Shown here piece by piece: positions 27,970-37,253 of a DNA stretch of 64,000 nucleotides. Positions within the stretch are counted from its first letter, which is position 1, and each line of letters begins with the position of its first letter. Where the stretch lies: assembly GCF_901543175.1 (NCBI RefSeq), contig NZ_LR594040.1, positions 1,612,001 to 1,676,000 on the forward strand, written 5' to 3'. This DNA comes from Streptococcus australis (GTDB lineage: Bacteria; Bacillota; Bacilli; Lactobacillales; Streptococcaceae). The notes under the pieces were generated by a model, which saw nothing but the letters and a program-made list of their open reading frames with translations, did not search any database and had not been told where the DNA came from. The translations under genes were made by a program, and so were the position numbers.

Positions 27970-29215
27970 ATTCTTCCTCATCTTCTTGGAAATGGAGTAG
28001 ATCAAGCGCAGGCTCACCTTCTGATAACTCAATGTGACGGAGCGTCCGCTCGATAGCTGTAGTACGACGGTTTAATAATTCATCAATATTGCCAGAGGCA
28101 TGTTGGAGATGTTTTTGTGCCTTAACCAAAATTCCCCCAAACTTGCCAAACTCCGTCTTGACGCTGGCAAGGGTCTTGCTGATATGGTCGGCACTCTTTT
28201 GGATATTGAGGGTTTTGAAGCCAACTGATAGGGAGTTGAGCAGGGCTGATAGGGTACTTGGACCAGCAACAATAATCTGTTCCTCCCGTCTCAAATCATC
28301 AAAGAAGACAGGATTGCGGACGATTTCCGAATAAAGTCCTTCTGTCGGAACAAATAAGACTCCAAAATTGGTCGTCCGAGGTGGCGCCAGATACTTGCTC
28401 TTGATATCCTTAGCGAAACGCTTAACGCTTGCCAAGAGCGACTTACGACAGCGCTCAATCTCGTCCTTGTCACCTGCTTCATAGGCTTCTTCTAGGCGGT
28501 AATAATCTGCCAGTGGAAACTTGGAGTCAATCGGCAGGTAGACGTATTCCTGGTCGCTTTGCCCAGGTAACTTGATGGCATATTCCACTCGTTCACTGGA
28601 GTTTTCAACCGTTGCATATTCTCGTTCGTACTGGGCTGGTGTCATGATGTCTTCGATGATTTGCCCCAGTTGCAATTCTCCCAAAATCCCTCTCGTTTTG
28701 GTTCCTGAGAGAACCTTATTGAGGGCTCCGACATCGCGGGCAACCGTCTGCATTTCTCCAAGACCACGATTGACAGACTCCAGTTGTTTGGAAACTGTCT
28801 CAAAGGAAGCCTGTAAGCGCGTCTGTAAGGTCTTTTCTAGCTTTTCCTCGACTGTTTGGCGCATTTGTTCTAGACGTTGCTCATTTGATTCCTGCAAGGC
28901 TTGGAGACGTTGGTCGGTCTTATCTCTAGTTTGGAGAAGGTTCTCATTCATCTCCTGCCTAAGCTGAGTTAAGCCTTGATGCAGCTCGATTCGGACCTCC
29001 TGCAAACGGTCACTAACAGCCACTTCCAAGTCTTTTTGGTCTAGTTGGCTGGCTTGTCTGGCTTGTTCAAAGCGATAATCCAACTGGTCTGACAGATGAT
29101 CTGCTTGATCCTCCAAACTCTTGGCAAGGTATTTTTCTTGCTTATCCTGTCTTTGCCAAATGAGAAAGAGCCCAAGAAGATTAGCAACTAATAAAATAAC
29201 AAGTAAAATCTCCAT
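27959..29215 (-). CDS. rmuC: DNA recombination protein RmuC
   Basis: A 418-residue protein with an N-terminal membrane helix (about 3-20), a long coiled coil (about 25-150, rich in Q, E and R heptads) and a C-terminal RmuC domain of the restriction-endonuclease-like fold (GLGEMQTVARDVGALNKVLSGTKTRG region, then YVYLPIDSKFPLADYYRL). It is thought to limit inversions at short repeats. It overlaps yhaM downstream and lies 1 bp after thiN. Confidence 0.9.
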   Translation of the reverse strand: MEILLVILLVANLLGLFLIWQRQDKQEKYLAKSLEDQADHLSDQLDYRFEQARQASQLDQKDLEVAVSDRLQEVRIELHQGLTQLRQEMNENLLQTRDKTDQRLQALQESNEQRLEQMRQTVEEKLEKTLQTRLQASFETVSKQLESVNRGLGEMQTVARDVGALNKVLSGTKTRGILGELQLGQIIEDIMTPAQYEREYATVENSSERVEYAIKLPGQSDQEYVYLPIDSKFPLADYYRLEEAYEAGDKDEIERCRKSLLASVKRFAKDIKSKYLAPPRTTNFGVLFVPTEGLYSEIVRNPVFFDDLRREEQIIVAGPSTLSALLNSLSVGFKTLNIQKSADHISKTLASVKTEFGKFGGILVKAQKHLQHASGNIDELLNRRTTAIERTLRHIELSEGEPALDLLHFQEDEEEYED

Positions 29216-29216
29216 C

Positions 29217-29879
29217 CTATCTCCTGTCCTTGCTATGCAGTACGACTACATAGCCATCTGGGCAAGTCACCGAAACTTCCCTATCTATATATTCGTTAGA
29301 AGCGTACACTTTTTTAAAGAAAAAATTCTTCTCAGTCAACTCATACTTGGCCCCGAGAATGGTCAACTGACTATCCCGAACCGGCATAAAGGCTAGATAG
29401 TCATAGTCTAAGCGTGGTTGAAGCTGACTAGACCCTTCTGGACAATAGCTAATCAAGTTTTGCCCATCCTCAATCGCTATCTGGCGCATATAAGGTGCCA
29501 ACTTGGGATTGCTAGGTAGAAAAACATTGGCCAGCATGTGGTCAATGCGACCACCAAGAGCACCGAAAATAGTGACTTGAGCCTGAGAATTTTGCTCAAA
29601 GATGGTTAAGAGAGCCAATTCCAAATCGGTATCATCTTTTTCTGGCTGAGCTTGAACAAAGCGCAGGGATTGATTTTGAATCAACTGACGTTCCTCTTCA
29701 GTGACAGAATCAAAATCCCCAACTGCTAGAGCGAGAGGCAGGTCTTCTTCCAAGACCCAGAGCGATCCTCGATCCACACCGACAAAGCAGTCAAAATCCG
29801 TCCGATAATGACCACGGTCTCCGCCTGCAAAAACTGCAACCCTAGTCCAGTTGTTTTCGGAGAGTTTGCACTCGTTCAT
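29217..29879 (-). CDS. thiN: Thiamine pyrophosphokinase
   Basis: A 220-residue enzyme transferring pyrophosphate from ATP to thiamine. The N-terminal domain shows RVAVFAGGDRGHYRTDFDCFVGVDRGSLW and the metal-binding LAVGDFDSVTEEE, followed by KDDTDLELAL; the C-terminal beta domain holds the thiamine. I choose the ATG at 29879 (AAGGGAG seven bases upstream), giving a 38-bp overlap with rpe. The N-terminal extension NECKLSENNW before the domain is longer than usual. Confidence 0.87.
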   Translation of the reverse strand: MNECKLSENNWTRVAVFAGGDRGHYRTDFDCFVGVDRGSLWVLEEDLPLALAVGDFDSVTEEERQLIQNQSLRFVQAQPEKDDTDLELALLTIFEQNSQAQVTIFGALGGRIDHMLANVFLPSNPKLAPYMRQIAIEDGQNLISYCPEGSSQLQPRLDYDYLAFMPVRDSQLTILGAKYELTEKNFFFKKVYASNEYIDREVSVTCPDGYVVVLHSKDRR

Positions 29880-30498
29880 TGACATCTCCCTTAAAGACAT
29901 AGGATCCTGCTACAAAAACGGTCGCACCAGCTTCTTTGGCTTGCGCAATGGTTTGATCATCAATCCCACCATCCACTTCAATCTCAAAGTTCAAGGCTTT
30001 TTCCTCACGAAGGGCAACCAACTCATGAATCTTATCCATGGTTTCTGGCAGAAAAGCTTGTCCACCGAAGCCAGGATTCACTGTCATGACCAAGACTTGG
30101 TCCACTAGGTGAAGGACGTGCTTGATAGCCTCAACAGGTGTGCCAGGATTAATGACAACAGATGGCTTGACACCTAGAGAACGAACCTTTTGGAGGGCAC
30201 CATGGATATGAGGTGTTGCCTCTACGTGAATGCTGATGATATCTGCACCTGCACGCGCAAAGTCCTCTAAATGGTGCTCAGGATTAGCTACCATCAAGTG
30301 GCAGTCAAAGACCATCTTGCTATGAGGACGAAGAGCTTCAACCACACCAGCACCAAAGCTGATTTGTGGCACAAAGTTACCATCCATGATATCGATATGG
30401 GCATATTCTGCACCAGTTGCTTCTAGGCGTTTGATTTCACGTTCAAAGTTGGCATAATCTGCTGCCAGAATTGACGGAGCAATCTTGTATTGAGACAT
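29842..30498 (-). CDS. rpe: Ribulose-phosphate 3-epimerase
   Basis: A 218-residue TIM-barrel enzyme interconverting ribulose 5-phosphate and xylulose 5-phosphate. It begins MSQYKIAPSILAADYANFE, with the metal/catalytic motifs HIDIMDGNFVPQISFG, DCHLMVANPEHH and EVDGGIDDQTI. I use the ATG at 30498 with AGGAGAAACCT upstream. It lies 10 bp after rsgA in the same operon. Confidence 0.95.
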   Translation of the reverse strand: MSQYKIAPSILAADYANFEREIKRLEATGAEYAHIDIMDGNFVPQISFGAGVVEALRPHSKMVFDCHLMVANPEHHLEDFARAGADIISIHVEATPHIHGALQKVRSLGVKPSVVINPGTPVEAIKHVLHLVDQVLVMTVNPGFGGQAFLPETMDKIHELVALREEKALNFEIEVDGGIDDQTIAQAKEAGATVFVAGSYVFKGDVNERVQTLRKQLD

Positions 30499-30508
30499 AG
30501 GTTTCTCC

Positions 30509-31387
30509 TTATTTTGGAATTTTTTTGCTGACTTTTTTATAGGTTTCTCTGCGATTTTCAATCTCACTGAGGAATTGTAGGTAATTGTCAAAACGGAAGC
30601 TGGCAATGATGCCCTCTTCTACAGCTGGTTTAACAGCACATGCTGGCTCATGGGTATGGGTACAAGTACGGAACTTACAGTTTCGACTGACAGTGGCAAT
30701 TTCTGGAAATGCCTGATTGAGGTCTTCCGTCGTTGACACTTCATAGTCCAGTGATGAAAATCCTGGCGTGTCCGCGATTTTACCACCATTGAGATTGTAA
30801 AAGCTAACAGCTCGAGTGGTATGGCGACCACGGCCAAGACTATCTGAGATTTCTCCTGTTTCAAGATTAAGGTCTGGTGCGATTTTGTTAAGAAGAGTTG
30901 ACTTCCCAACACCTGTCTGCCCCATAAAGACTGTCACCTTGGCTGTCAAAAGCGGTAAGAGTTCTTCCTTACTAGTCACAAAGTCGTAACCAATAGCACG
31001 ATAGGTTTGTTGGTAAAAATTCAGTTCTCCCCTATCGTCCAACAAATCCATTTTAGAAATATAGACGATGGGATGGATGCCCTTGCGCTCCAAAAGAACC
31101 AAGAAGCGATCCAATAAATTGCTATTAAAATCCGGCTCCTTAGCCGACATGATAACCACAGCTTGGTCAATATTGACAATAGGCGGACGGACCAGGCTAT
31201 TTTTCCGTTCGTGAATCTTGAGAATGTAACCTTCTGAGTTCTCCTCTGCAGAAAAATCTACCCAATCCCCAACATAGGGGGTATGACCTTTTTTACGAAA
31301 ATTCCCGCGCGCACGCGTCTGGTAAACTTGACCCTCACTCTCCACATAGTAGAAGCCCGCCAAGGCTTTAATGATTTGTCCCTGCAT
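30509..31387 (-). CDS. rsgA: Ribosome small-subunit GTPase RsgA
   Basis: A 292-residue circularly permuted GTPase that aids maturation of the 30S subunit. An N-terminal OB domain ([16 protein letters not shown]) is followed by the permuted G motifs: [10 protein letters not shown] (G4) before [15 protein letters not shown] (G1) and [10 protein letters not shown] (G3), then a zinc site with cysteines in [17 protein letters not shown]. It starts 1 bp after the rsmA stop, so the two are coupled. Confidence 0.94.
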   Translation of the reverse strand: MQGQIIKALAGFYYVESEGQVYQTRARGNFRKKGHTPYVGDWVDFSAEENSEGYILKIHERKNSLVRPPIVNIDQAVVIMSAKEPDFNSNLLDRFLVLLERKGIHPIVYISKMDLLDDRGELNFYQQTYRAIGYDFVTSKEELLPLLTAKVTVFMGQTGVGKSTLLNKIAPDLNLETGEISDSLGRGRHTTRAVSFYNLNGGKIADTPGFSSLDYEVSTTEDLNQAFPEIATVSRNCKFRTCTHTHEPACAVKPAVEEGIIASFRFDNYLQFLSEIENRRETYKKVSKKIPK

Positions 31388-31388
31388 C

Positions 31389-32261
31389 TTAGAATCCTTG
31401 TCCTTTAAGCGCATCTGCTAAACTAGCAAATTCTGCCAAGCTGAGAGCTTCTCCACGTACACTTGGTGACAAACCTGCTTGATCCAAAGCCTTGGTCAAC
31501 TTTTCCTTGATTTCCTCAGTCTTGCCAAAATAGCCTGTCAGGTTATTCCACAAGGTCTTGCGACGATGAGTGAAACTAGCCTTGGAAACCTTAAAGAAGA
31601 GCTGCTCATCTTCTACTGCTACCGCAGGTTCTGGGCGGCGGACCATTTTCAAGATAGCTGAGTCCACGTTTGGCGCTGGCACAAAGACCGTACGAGGCAC
31701 GATAAAGGCAACCTTGGCTGTCATGTAATACTGGACAGCAATCGACAAACTACCGTAAGCCTTGGTATTGGGTTGAGCGGAGATACGATCCGCCACCTCT
31801 TTTTGCATCATGACGACAAACTCACTAAAAGGAATGCCACTTTCAATCAGGTGCATGAGGATAGGCGTCGTAATGTAGTAAGGTAAGTTGGCTACTATCT
31901 TGATTGGCAAATCAGGATTTTTGAAATTCTGGATATGCTGGGCCAAGTCAACCTTGAGAATATCCTCATTGACTACGGTCACATTGTCAAAATCACGCAG
32001 GGTATCTGCCAAAATCGGTACCAAACGGTGGTCAATCTCAAAAGCCATGACCTCAGCTGCGCGCTCAGCCAAAAACTCCGTCAAGGCACCAATTCCTGGT
32101 CCAATCTCGATGACATTGACCTGGTCATCAATTTCAGCCGTATCGACAATTTTTTGAAGGATATTGGTATCGGTCAAAAAATTTTGTCCGAAGGACTTTT
32201 TAAAGGTAAAACCGTGACGCTCCAGCACTGCCTTGGTCACGCTATAATCTGCAATTCTCAT
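31389..32261 (-). CDS. rsmA: 16S rRNA (adenine-1518/1519 N6)-dimethyltransferase
   Basis: A 290-residue KsgA-type methyltransferase that dimethylates two adenines in the 3'-terminal 16S rRNA hairpin. The SAM motif [17 protein letters not shown] is near residue 51 and the catalytic [13 protein letters not shown] near 124. [12 protein letters not shown] at the N terminus is characteristic. It heads the rsmA-rsgA-rpe-thiN-rmuC-yhaM string, whose close spacing suggests a single transcript. Confidence 0.94.
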   Translation of the reverse strand: MRIADYSVTKAVLERHGFTFKKSFGQNFLTDTNILQKIVDTAEIDDQVNVIEIGPGIGALTEFLAERAAEVMAFEIDHRLVPILADTLRDFDNVTVVNEDILKVDLAQHIQNFKNPDLPIKIVANLPYYITTPILMHLIESGIPFSEFVVMMQKEVADRISAQPNTKAYGSLSIAVQYYMTAKVAFIVPRTVFVPAPNVDSAILKMVRRPEPAVAVEDEQLFFKVSKASFTHRRKTLWNNLTGYFGKTEEIKEKLTKALDQAGLSPSVRGEALSLAEFASLADALKGQGF

Positions 32262-32273
32262 TTATTCTCTTTT

Positions 32274-32570
32274 CTAATATGAACGACGATATATCCAAAC
32301 AAATTCATTTCCTCTAGAACTCTGATGAATCAGGTCTTTTAAATAGATATTGGGATTCGTCAGTTCTTTTGTTTCTGTATGATAACTTGCTATTGTCTGC
32401 CCACCATGTCGGAGAAGCCATTCTGTATCCAATCTAGGCAAATATCTATCCTTTTGAAGGAAGTCACAAAATTCCTCTACTGTCATATCCTCAGGAACTT
32501 CAAATTCTACCTCATGAGGCAATACATCATCCCCCATACAGATAGACTCTCTATCAACGATTATTTTCAT
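32274..32570 (-). CDS. Hypothetical 98-residue protein
   Basis: I do not recognise this protein. It is acidic in its first half (DVLPHEVEFEVPEDMTVEEF) and rich in aromatic residues at the end (EFVWIYRRSY); no signal peptide or membrane helix is visible. GAGGAAAGAGTGTT precedes the start. It lies 12 bp before rsmA on the same strand and could be co-transcribed with it. With the SDR gene it separates rsmA from rnmV-tatD, genes that are usually close together, so it may be an accessory insertion. Confidence 0.55.
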   Translation of the reverse strand: MKIIVDRESICMGDDVLPHEVEFEVPEDMTVEEFCDFLQKDRYLPRLDTEWLLRHGGQTIASYHTETKELTNPNIYLKDLIHQSSRGNEFVWIYRRSY

Positions 32571-32778
32571 AACACTCTTTCCTCACAAATTTCTATTTGA
32601 ATACTATCAAAATGAATCCCCTAGAAATAAATCTACTTACCTCTATTGTAACACATTCCCTTTGTATTTTCGGGTTATCTGGTTATTGTTATCACTTTTC
32701 AGGACTCTGCAAACAGATTTCGATATCTAAATTTCTTTCCACTATTAAAGTAAGCATAAAATTTATTTTTCTAATCCT

Positions 32779-33633
32779 TTATGAATTGTCTCTTGAAAAA
32801 GTCAGGCGTTCAAGCAAAGAATAGAGTTTTTCTTGCTCCTCTTCTTCGTAAGCAGGTGCATTTGCTTTTACTTCCCTGCATTTCTCGTCATACAAAAATC
32901 CTTCATAGCGATCTTCTGTAGATAAAGCTGTATAAACTTTGGCCATTTCTTCAGGACTAATCGAAAATTTCGACTTAATTTTATACAGATTTTTCATAAA
33001 AGCGCTGAGGTGATCATAGCGACGCATATCAACTTTGACATTGGTCACACGGATTGCCTGAACCTTGACACCTTTCCAATGTTTCCGCATATAAAGCGAC
33101 AGCATCAACAAGGCCAGTTTATTTTGATAATAAGTCTTGGCAGGACTGTAACGTTTTTGACCAGATAAATTTTCAAAATCAAGTTTCATGAAAGGATAAA
33201 GCACCAGCCCTTGAGAAGAAATATTAATAATCCGACCACTCTCAGACTTTTCCAATAAACCTTTCAACAAGATAGAAAGCAAGAAAGGGGCGACAACATT
33301 GGTCGCAAATTGCTTTTCTAAACCATCCTTAGTCAGGATGGGCTTTTTGACCGATAAATCAAAATCAGCCGCATTGTTAATTAAAACATCTAAAGTATCT
33401 TCTTTTTGGATATACTGTTCCGCTGCTTTCCTGACACTCTTCATATCAGATAGATCAACCAAGATATAATCTACATGCGGATTTCCTGTTTGTTGACGGA
33501 TTTTCTCACAGGCTTGCTCAGCAGCTTCTTTTCGCCGGCAAAATAGGGTCACTGACCAGCCCTTTTCAGCTAACTGTTTAGCAGCCTGGTAGCCAATACC
33601 ACTATTGCCACCCGTAATAATCACTTTTTTCAT
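32779..33633 (-). CDS. SDR-family oxidoreductase
   Basis: A 284-residue short-chain dehydrogenase/reductase. The nucleotide motif TGGNSGIG is at residues 7-14, NNAA near 86, the catalytic serine in INISSQGLV near 140 and YYQNK (Tyr and Lys) near 168. The layout resembles retinol-dehydrogenase-like SDRs (RDH/WWOX type) of Firmicutes, but the substrate is unknown. Its ATG overlaps the rnmV stop (ATGA), so it is the third gene of tatD-rnmV-SDR. The 208 bp after it hold no feature I can support. Confidence 0.82.
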   Translation of the reverse strand: MKKVIITGGNSGIGYQAAKQLAEKGWSVTLFCRRKEAAEQACEKIRQQTGNPHVDYILVDLSDMKSVRKAAEQYIQKEDTLDVLINNAADFDLSVKKPILTKDGLEKQFATNVVAPFLLSILLKGLLEKSESGRIINISSQGLVLYPFMKLDFENLSGQKRYSPAKTYYQNKLALLMLSLYMRKHWKGVKVQAIRVTNVKVDMRRYDHLSAFMKNLYKIKSKFSISPEEMAKVYTALSTEDRYEGFLYDEKCREVKANAPAYEEEEQEKLYSLLERLTFSRDNS

Positions 33634-34208
33634 TTCTGACTCCCTTGGACTGAATACTTAGTCATAACCTCTTCCACTTCTGCCAAGGTCACTCCAAATA
33701 ACTCTAAACGCTTGAGCAACTGCTTGCCGTTGGAATAGCCGATGCGGAGCTGTTCGCCCAGATACTCTCGGCGCTTACGACTGTCTGCTCCCGCTAGGAA
33801 ACCAAGGCGAATCAAGTCGCTGCGACTAATGTCAAACTCGTTCTCGTTTTCAAATTGTTCTGTCACCTGAGCCAGCGCTGTTTTTAGATCTTCATAGCTG
33901 GCGTGTTCGATTCCCAGAGAACGCCCCTTAGCCTTGGACTTGGGAACCGCTTCATCTCGTTTGAGAAAAGCATGCTGCACTGTTGGAAGGGCCGTCATAA
34001 TCATGCGACGAATGCGCTCACCGTTAAAGTCAGGATCTGTAAAGACAATGACTCCATGCAATTCATGCAGGCGCTGAATGCGTTCTATATCCTGGTCATT
34101 TATGGCGGAACCTCGTGTTTCATAGGTCTCTACATCAAAGTAACGTTTGAGATTGGCCGTATCATCGCGACCTTCGACCACGATGACTTGGGAAATTTTT
34201 TCTTTCAT
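33630..34208 (-). CDS. rnmV: Ribonuclease M5
   Basis: A 192-residue Toprim-domain nuclease that matures 5S rRNA. The Toprim motifs are IVVEGRDDTANLKRYF (catalytic Glu) and IVFTDPDFNGERIRR (DxD), followed by the helical DUF4093 domain (DLIRLGFLAGADSRKRREYLGEQLRIGYSNGKQ region). I start at the ATG at 34208, which shares its A with the tatD stop (TGATG). Confidence 0.92.
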   Translation of the reverse strand: MKEKISQVIVVEGRDDTANLKRYFDVETYETRGSAINDQDIERIQRLHELHGVIVFTDPDFNGERIRRMIMTALPTVQHAFLKRDEAVPKSKAKGRSLGIEHASYEDLKTALAQVTEQFENENEFDISRSDLIRLGFLAGADSRKRREYLGEQLRIGYSNGKQLLKRLELFGVTLAEVEEVMTKYSVQGSQK

Positions 34209-34981
34209 CACTTGCTGTCCAATCCAAAAATCCGCTCTGCATTTGCAGTCGTTGCTGCTGCTAGCTCTTCTGCCGTCATGCCGCGCAAGTCAGCGATAAA
34301 GTCCACCACATAGCGTGTGTAGGCTGTTTTGTTTTCACGGCCACGTTTAGGAACAGGAGCCAGGTAAGGTGCATCCGTTTCTACCAAAATCTTGTCCAAA
34401 GGAAGTTCCCTAGCAGCCTCTTGGATATCCGTCGCTTTCTTAAAGGTCACCACACCTGAGAAAGAAATGGTCATGCCAAGCTCGACAAACTTCTCCGCCC
34501 ACTCCAAAGAGCCTGAGAATGAGTGCATAATTCCACCACGAGGACCAACGCCCTCGCTCTTGATAATCTCATAAGTATCTTCTAGCGCATCACGGGTATG
34601 GACCACAAAGGGCAAGTTCAAATCCTTAGACAGCTGAATCTGACGACGAAAAACCTGTTCCTGCACTTCCTTAGGTGCTGTCATCCAATGGTAGTCCAGA
34701 CCAATCTCACCTAAAGCAACAACCTTGGGATGTTTTAGCTTTTCAAGCAAGTAAGCTTCGACCTCGTCTGTGTATGTCCCTGCTTCCGTCGGATGCCAGC
34801 CAACAGTCGCGTAGAGTTGTTCATACTCATCTGCTAACTCCAGGGCACGTTCAATGGTCGGCTTGTCAAAACCAACAATGTTCATCCGAGTCACGCCCAT
34901 CTCAGCAGCCAAGGCGATTTCTTCGGCCTCACGTCTTGCAAATTCTTCTACATTTAAATGTGTGTGCGTATCAAAAATCAT
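34208..34981 (-). CDS. tatD: TatD-family metal-dependent DNase
   Basis: A 257-residue TIM-barrel hydrolase with the metal ligands in FDTHTHLN at the N terminus, ALGEIGLDYHW, VVHTRDA, MHSFSG and ETDAPYLAP. Members act as 3'-5' exonucleases or D-aminoacyl hydrolases. I start at the ATG at 34981, with GAGG nine bases upstream; longer frames run through the promoter TGGTATAAT at about 35010. It is the first gene of tatD-rnmV-SDR. Confidence 0.9.
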   Translation of the reverse strand: MIFDTHTHLNVEEFARREAEEIALAAEMGVTRMNIVGFDKPTIERALELADEYEQLYATVGWHPTEAGTYTDEVEAYLLEKLKHPKVVALGEIGLDYHWMTAPKEVQEQVFRRQIQLSKDLNLPFVVHTRDALEDTYEIIKSEGVGPRGGIMHSFSGSLEWAEKFVELGMTISFSGVVTFKKATDIQEAARELPLDKILVETDAPYLAPVPKRGRENKTAYTRYVVDFIADLRGMTAEELAAATTANAERIFGLDSK

Positions 34982-35068
34982 CTCTTCTAACCTCATTTTC
35001 TTCCATCTATTATACCAAAAATAGCATCCCTCGGCTTGTAAAAATATTCTAATACCAATCATTCTCCC

Positions 35069-35097
35069 TTGACTGCTCTTTTTCAAAGCAGTATAAT
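35069..35097 (+). promoter_or_regulatory. kimA promoter
   Basis: TTGACT (35069-35074) and a perfect TATAAT (35092-35097) are 17 bp apart, 35 nt before the ATG. Confidence 0.85.
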
Positions 35098-35132
35098 AAC
35101 ACTTATTGAAATTTTCAGCAAAGGAAAAGAAA

Positions 35133-36977
35133 ATGTTTAGAAAATTAAAATATACCTTTATCGGTCGACCACTCAAGTCTCTCACAGACGGCGAAGGGGG
35201 ATTACTTGGAAAAATGCAGGCACTTGCAATGTTATCCAGTGATGCCCTGTCTTCTATTGCCTATGGACCTGAACAAGTCATTCTCGTATTAGTCAGTCTC
35301 TCTCCTCTTGCTATTTGGTGGAGCCTCCCTATCGGTATTTTTGTCCTCTTACTGCTCGCTAGTTTGACGATTTCCTATCGTCAAATCATTCATGCCTATC
35401 CTCAAGGCGGAGGGGCTTATATGGTCACTCGGGAAAATCTCTCCCCTGAACTGGGCTTGATTGCAGGGGGTAGCCTCCTTGTTGACTATATGCTTACAGT
35501 AGCCGTATCCGTTGCGTCTGGAGCTGATGCTATTACAGCAGCCATCCCTACCCTCCATCCTTATAATCTTCATATCTCTATTTTCCTAGTCTGCCTGCTC
35601 ATGCTCTTGAATTTAAGAGGATTGAAAGAATCTGCCAGCTCACTGATGATTCCCGTCTACCTCTTTATCTTCAGTACTGTCTTTCTCTTGCTCTATGGAT
35701 TCTTTCAACTAGTAACTGGTTCTCTCAGCTATCAGGCAACTTCCCCTATTGGGCATACTGTTCCGAGTCTGTCTATCGTTCTCATCCTAAGAGCTTTTAC
35801 CAGCGGATCTGCCTCTCTGACAGGGGTTGAAGCTATTTCAAATGCCGTTCCCTTTTTCAAGGCTCCAAAAGAAAAGAATGCTGCTCAAACCTTGACCATT
35901 ATGTCACTGATTTTAGGATTTCTTTTTGCAGGCATCACCTTCCTAAACTACTGGATGGGGATTATGCCTCAACACGGTGAAACAATACTTTCACAAATGG
36001 CCAAGGGGATTCTTGGTGATTCATTCTTTGGTCATGCTAGCTACTATCTCTTCCAGTTCTCGACAGCCTTGATTTTGGCCGTAGCTGCAAATACTGGATT
36101 TTCGGCCTTCCCTATGCTGGCTTACAATATGGCTAAAAACAAATACATGCCCCATCTCTTTATGGAAAAAGGAGACCGCCTGGGCTACTCCAATGGAATT
36201 TTAACTCTGGCTTTTGGGGCTATGATTCTTCTTCTCATTTTTAATGGCAATACCGAACGCTTGATTCCTCTTTATACTATCGGGGTCTTCGTTCCCTTCG
36301 CCCTATCTCAGACTGGGATGATTCGCCATTGGAAAAAGGAAAAAGGGGCCAACTTCTTAAAACCTGCTCTTGCTAATATCCTTGGGGCCATCATTTGCTA
36401 CGCTATTGTGCTAATCCTGCTCTTTTTCCGTCTCAGTGATATCTGGCCTTTCTTCCCGATTATTCTCGTACTCACTCTACTCTTCTTGGCAATTCACAGT
36501 CATTACCAAAAAGTAGCCCGACAGCTGCGACTCTATGAAGGAAGCGAAAAACGTACTTACGACGGCAATCTGGTTCTGGTCTTAGTAGGAAATGTCACCC
36601 GAGTCAGCGTCGGAGCCATTAACTACGCTCAAAGTATCGGTGACGAAGTGTTGGCCATGCACATTTCTACTAAAGAAACTGCCGAAAAAGACCAAGAAAT
36701 TCTCCAAGAATTTGCCGATTACTTCCCAACCATTACTCTAAAAAACATCAAGACCAGCTACCGCGACATCATCACCCCTACTGTCAAGTATGTCAAACGG
36801 ATTTCCGAGGAAGCTCAGAAAAAGAACTATACAATCACTGTCCTCGTCCCCCAGTTTATCCCTAATAAACCTTGGCAAAATATCCTGCACAATCAGATGA
36901 GTCTCAAACTCAAATACGCCCTTCGTTGGCACCAAGACATCGTTGTCGCTAGCTACTCTTATCACTTAAAAGAATAA
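35133..36977 (+). CDS. kimA: KimA-type potassium importer (APC superfamily)
   Basis: A 614-residue transporter with twelve membrane segments and a cytoplasmic C-terminal domain of about 150 residues resembling a universal stress fold. It closely follows B. subtilis KimA: MLSSDALSSIAYGPEQ, YRQIIHAYPQGGGAYMV, GGSLLVDYMLTVAVS, ANTGFSAFPMLAYNMA, and the tail PQFIPNKPWQNILHNQ. KimA is a high-affinity K+/H+ symporter shut by c-di-AMP. I start at the ATG at 35133 (AAAGGAAAAGAA before it). The symbol is by homology; K+ transport has not been shown for this protein. Confidence 0.85.
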   Translation: MFRKLKYTFIGRPLKSLTDGEGGLLGKMQALAMLSSDALSSIAYGPEQVILVLVSLSPLAIWWSLPIGIFVLLLLASLTISYRQIIHAYPQGGGAYMVTRENLSPELGLIAGGSLLVDYMLTVAVSVASGADAITAAIPTLHPYNLHISIFLVCLLMLLNLRGLKESASSLMIPVYLFIFSTVFLLLYGFFQLVTGSLSYQATSPIGHTVPSLSIVLILRAFTSGSASLTGVEAISNAVPFFKAPKEKNAAQTLTIMSLILGFLFAGITFLNYWMGIMPQHGETILSQMAKGILGDSFFGHASYYLFQFSTALILAVAANTGFSAFPMLAYNMAKNKYMPHLFMEKGDRLGYSNGILTLAFGAMILLLIFNGNTERLIPLYTIGVFVPFALSQTGMIRHWKKEKGANFLKPALANILGAIICYAIVLILLFFRLSDIWPFFPIILVLTLLFLAIHSHYQKVARQLRLYEGSEKRTYDGNLVLVLVGNVTRVSVGAINYAQSIGDEVLAMHISTKETAEKDQEILQEFADYFPTITLKNIKTSYRDIITPTVKYVKRISEEAQKKNYTITVLVPQFIPNKPWQNILHNQMSLKLKYALRWHQDIVVASYSYHLKE

Positions 36978-36979
36978 AG

Positions 36980-37025
36980 AAAAGGCCCTACCAGAACCAA
37001 TAAGCGTCTGGTAAGGCCCTTTTTC
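36980..37025 (+). terminator. Terminator after kimA
   Basis: AAGGCCCTACCAGA and TCTGGTAAGGCC pair around CCAATAAGCG, followed by CTTTTT. A BOX repeat starts 20 nt later. Confidence 0.85.
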
Positions 37026-37044
37026 TGAATCCAGTCACTAGGCT

Positions 37045-37230
37045 TATACTCTTCAAACCACGTCAGCTTCACCTTGGATTATATATGTGACTGACTTCGT
37101 CAGTCTTATCTGCAACCTCAAAACAGTGTTTTGAGCTGACTTCGTCAGTCTTATCTACAACCTCAAAGCGGTGCTTTGAGCAACCTGCGGCTAACTTTCT
37201 AGTTTGCTCTTTGATTTTCATGGAGTATTA
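37045..37230 (+). repeat. BOX repeat, subunits A-B-C
   Basis: A complete pneumococcal-type BOX element. boxA is at 37045-37103 (59 nt, starts TATACTCTTCAAACCACG, ends CTGACTTCGTCAG), boxB at 37104-37148 (45 nt, with CCTCAAAACAGTGTTTTGAG) and boxC at 37149-37230 (CCTCAAAGCGGTGCTTTGAG, then GCAACCTGCGGCTAACTT, ending GAGTATTA). Ends TATACTC and GAGTATTA are inverted. BOX units are non-autonomous repeats confined to pneumococcus and close relatives, so they mark the lineage. It lies between kimA and the end of the Ali-type gene, pointing at both 3' ends. Confidence 0.92.
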
Positions 37231-37253
37231 ACTGAAAAGAATGACTAGGCATA

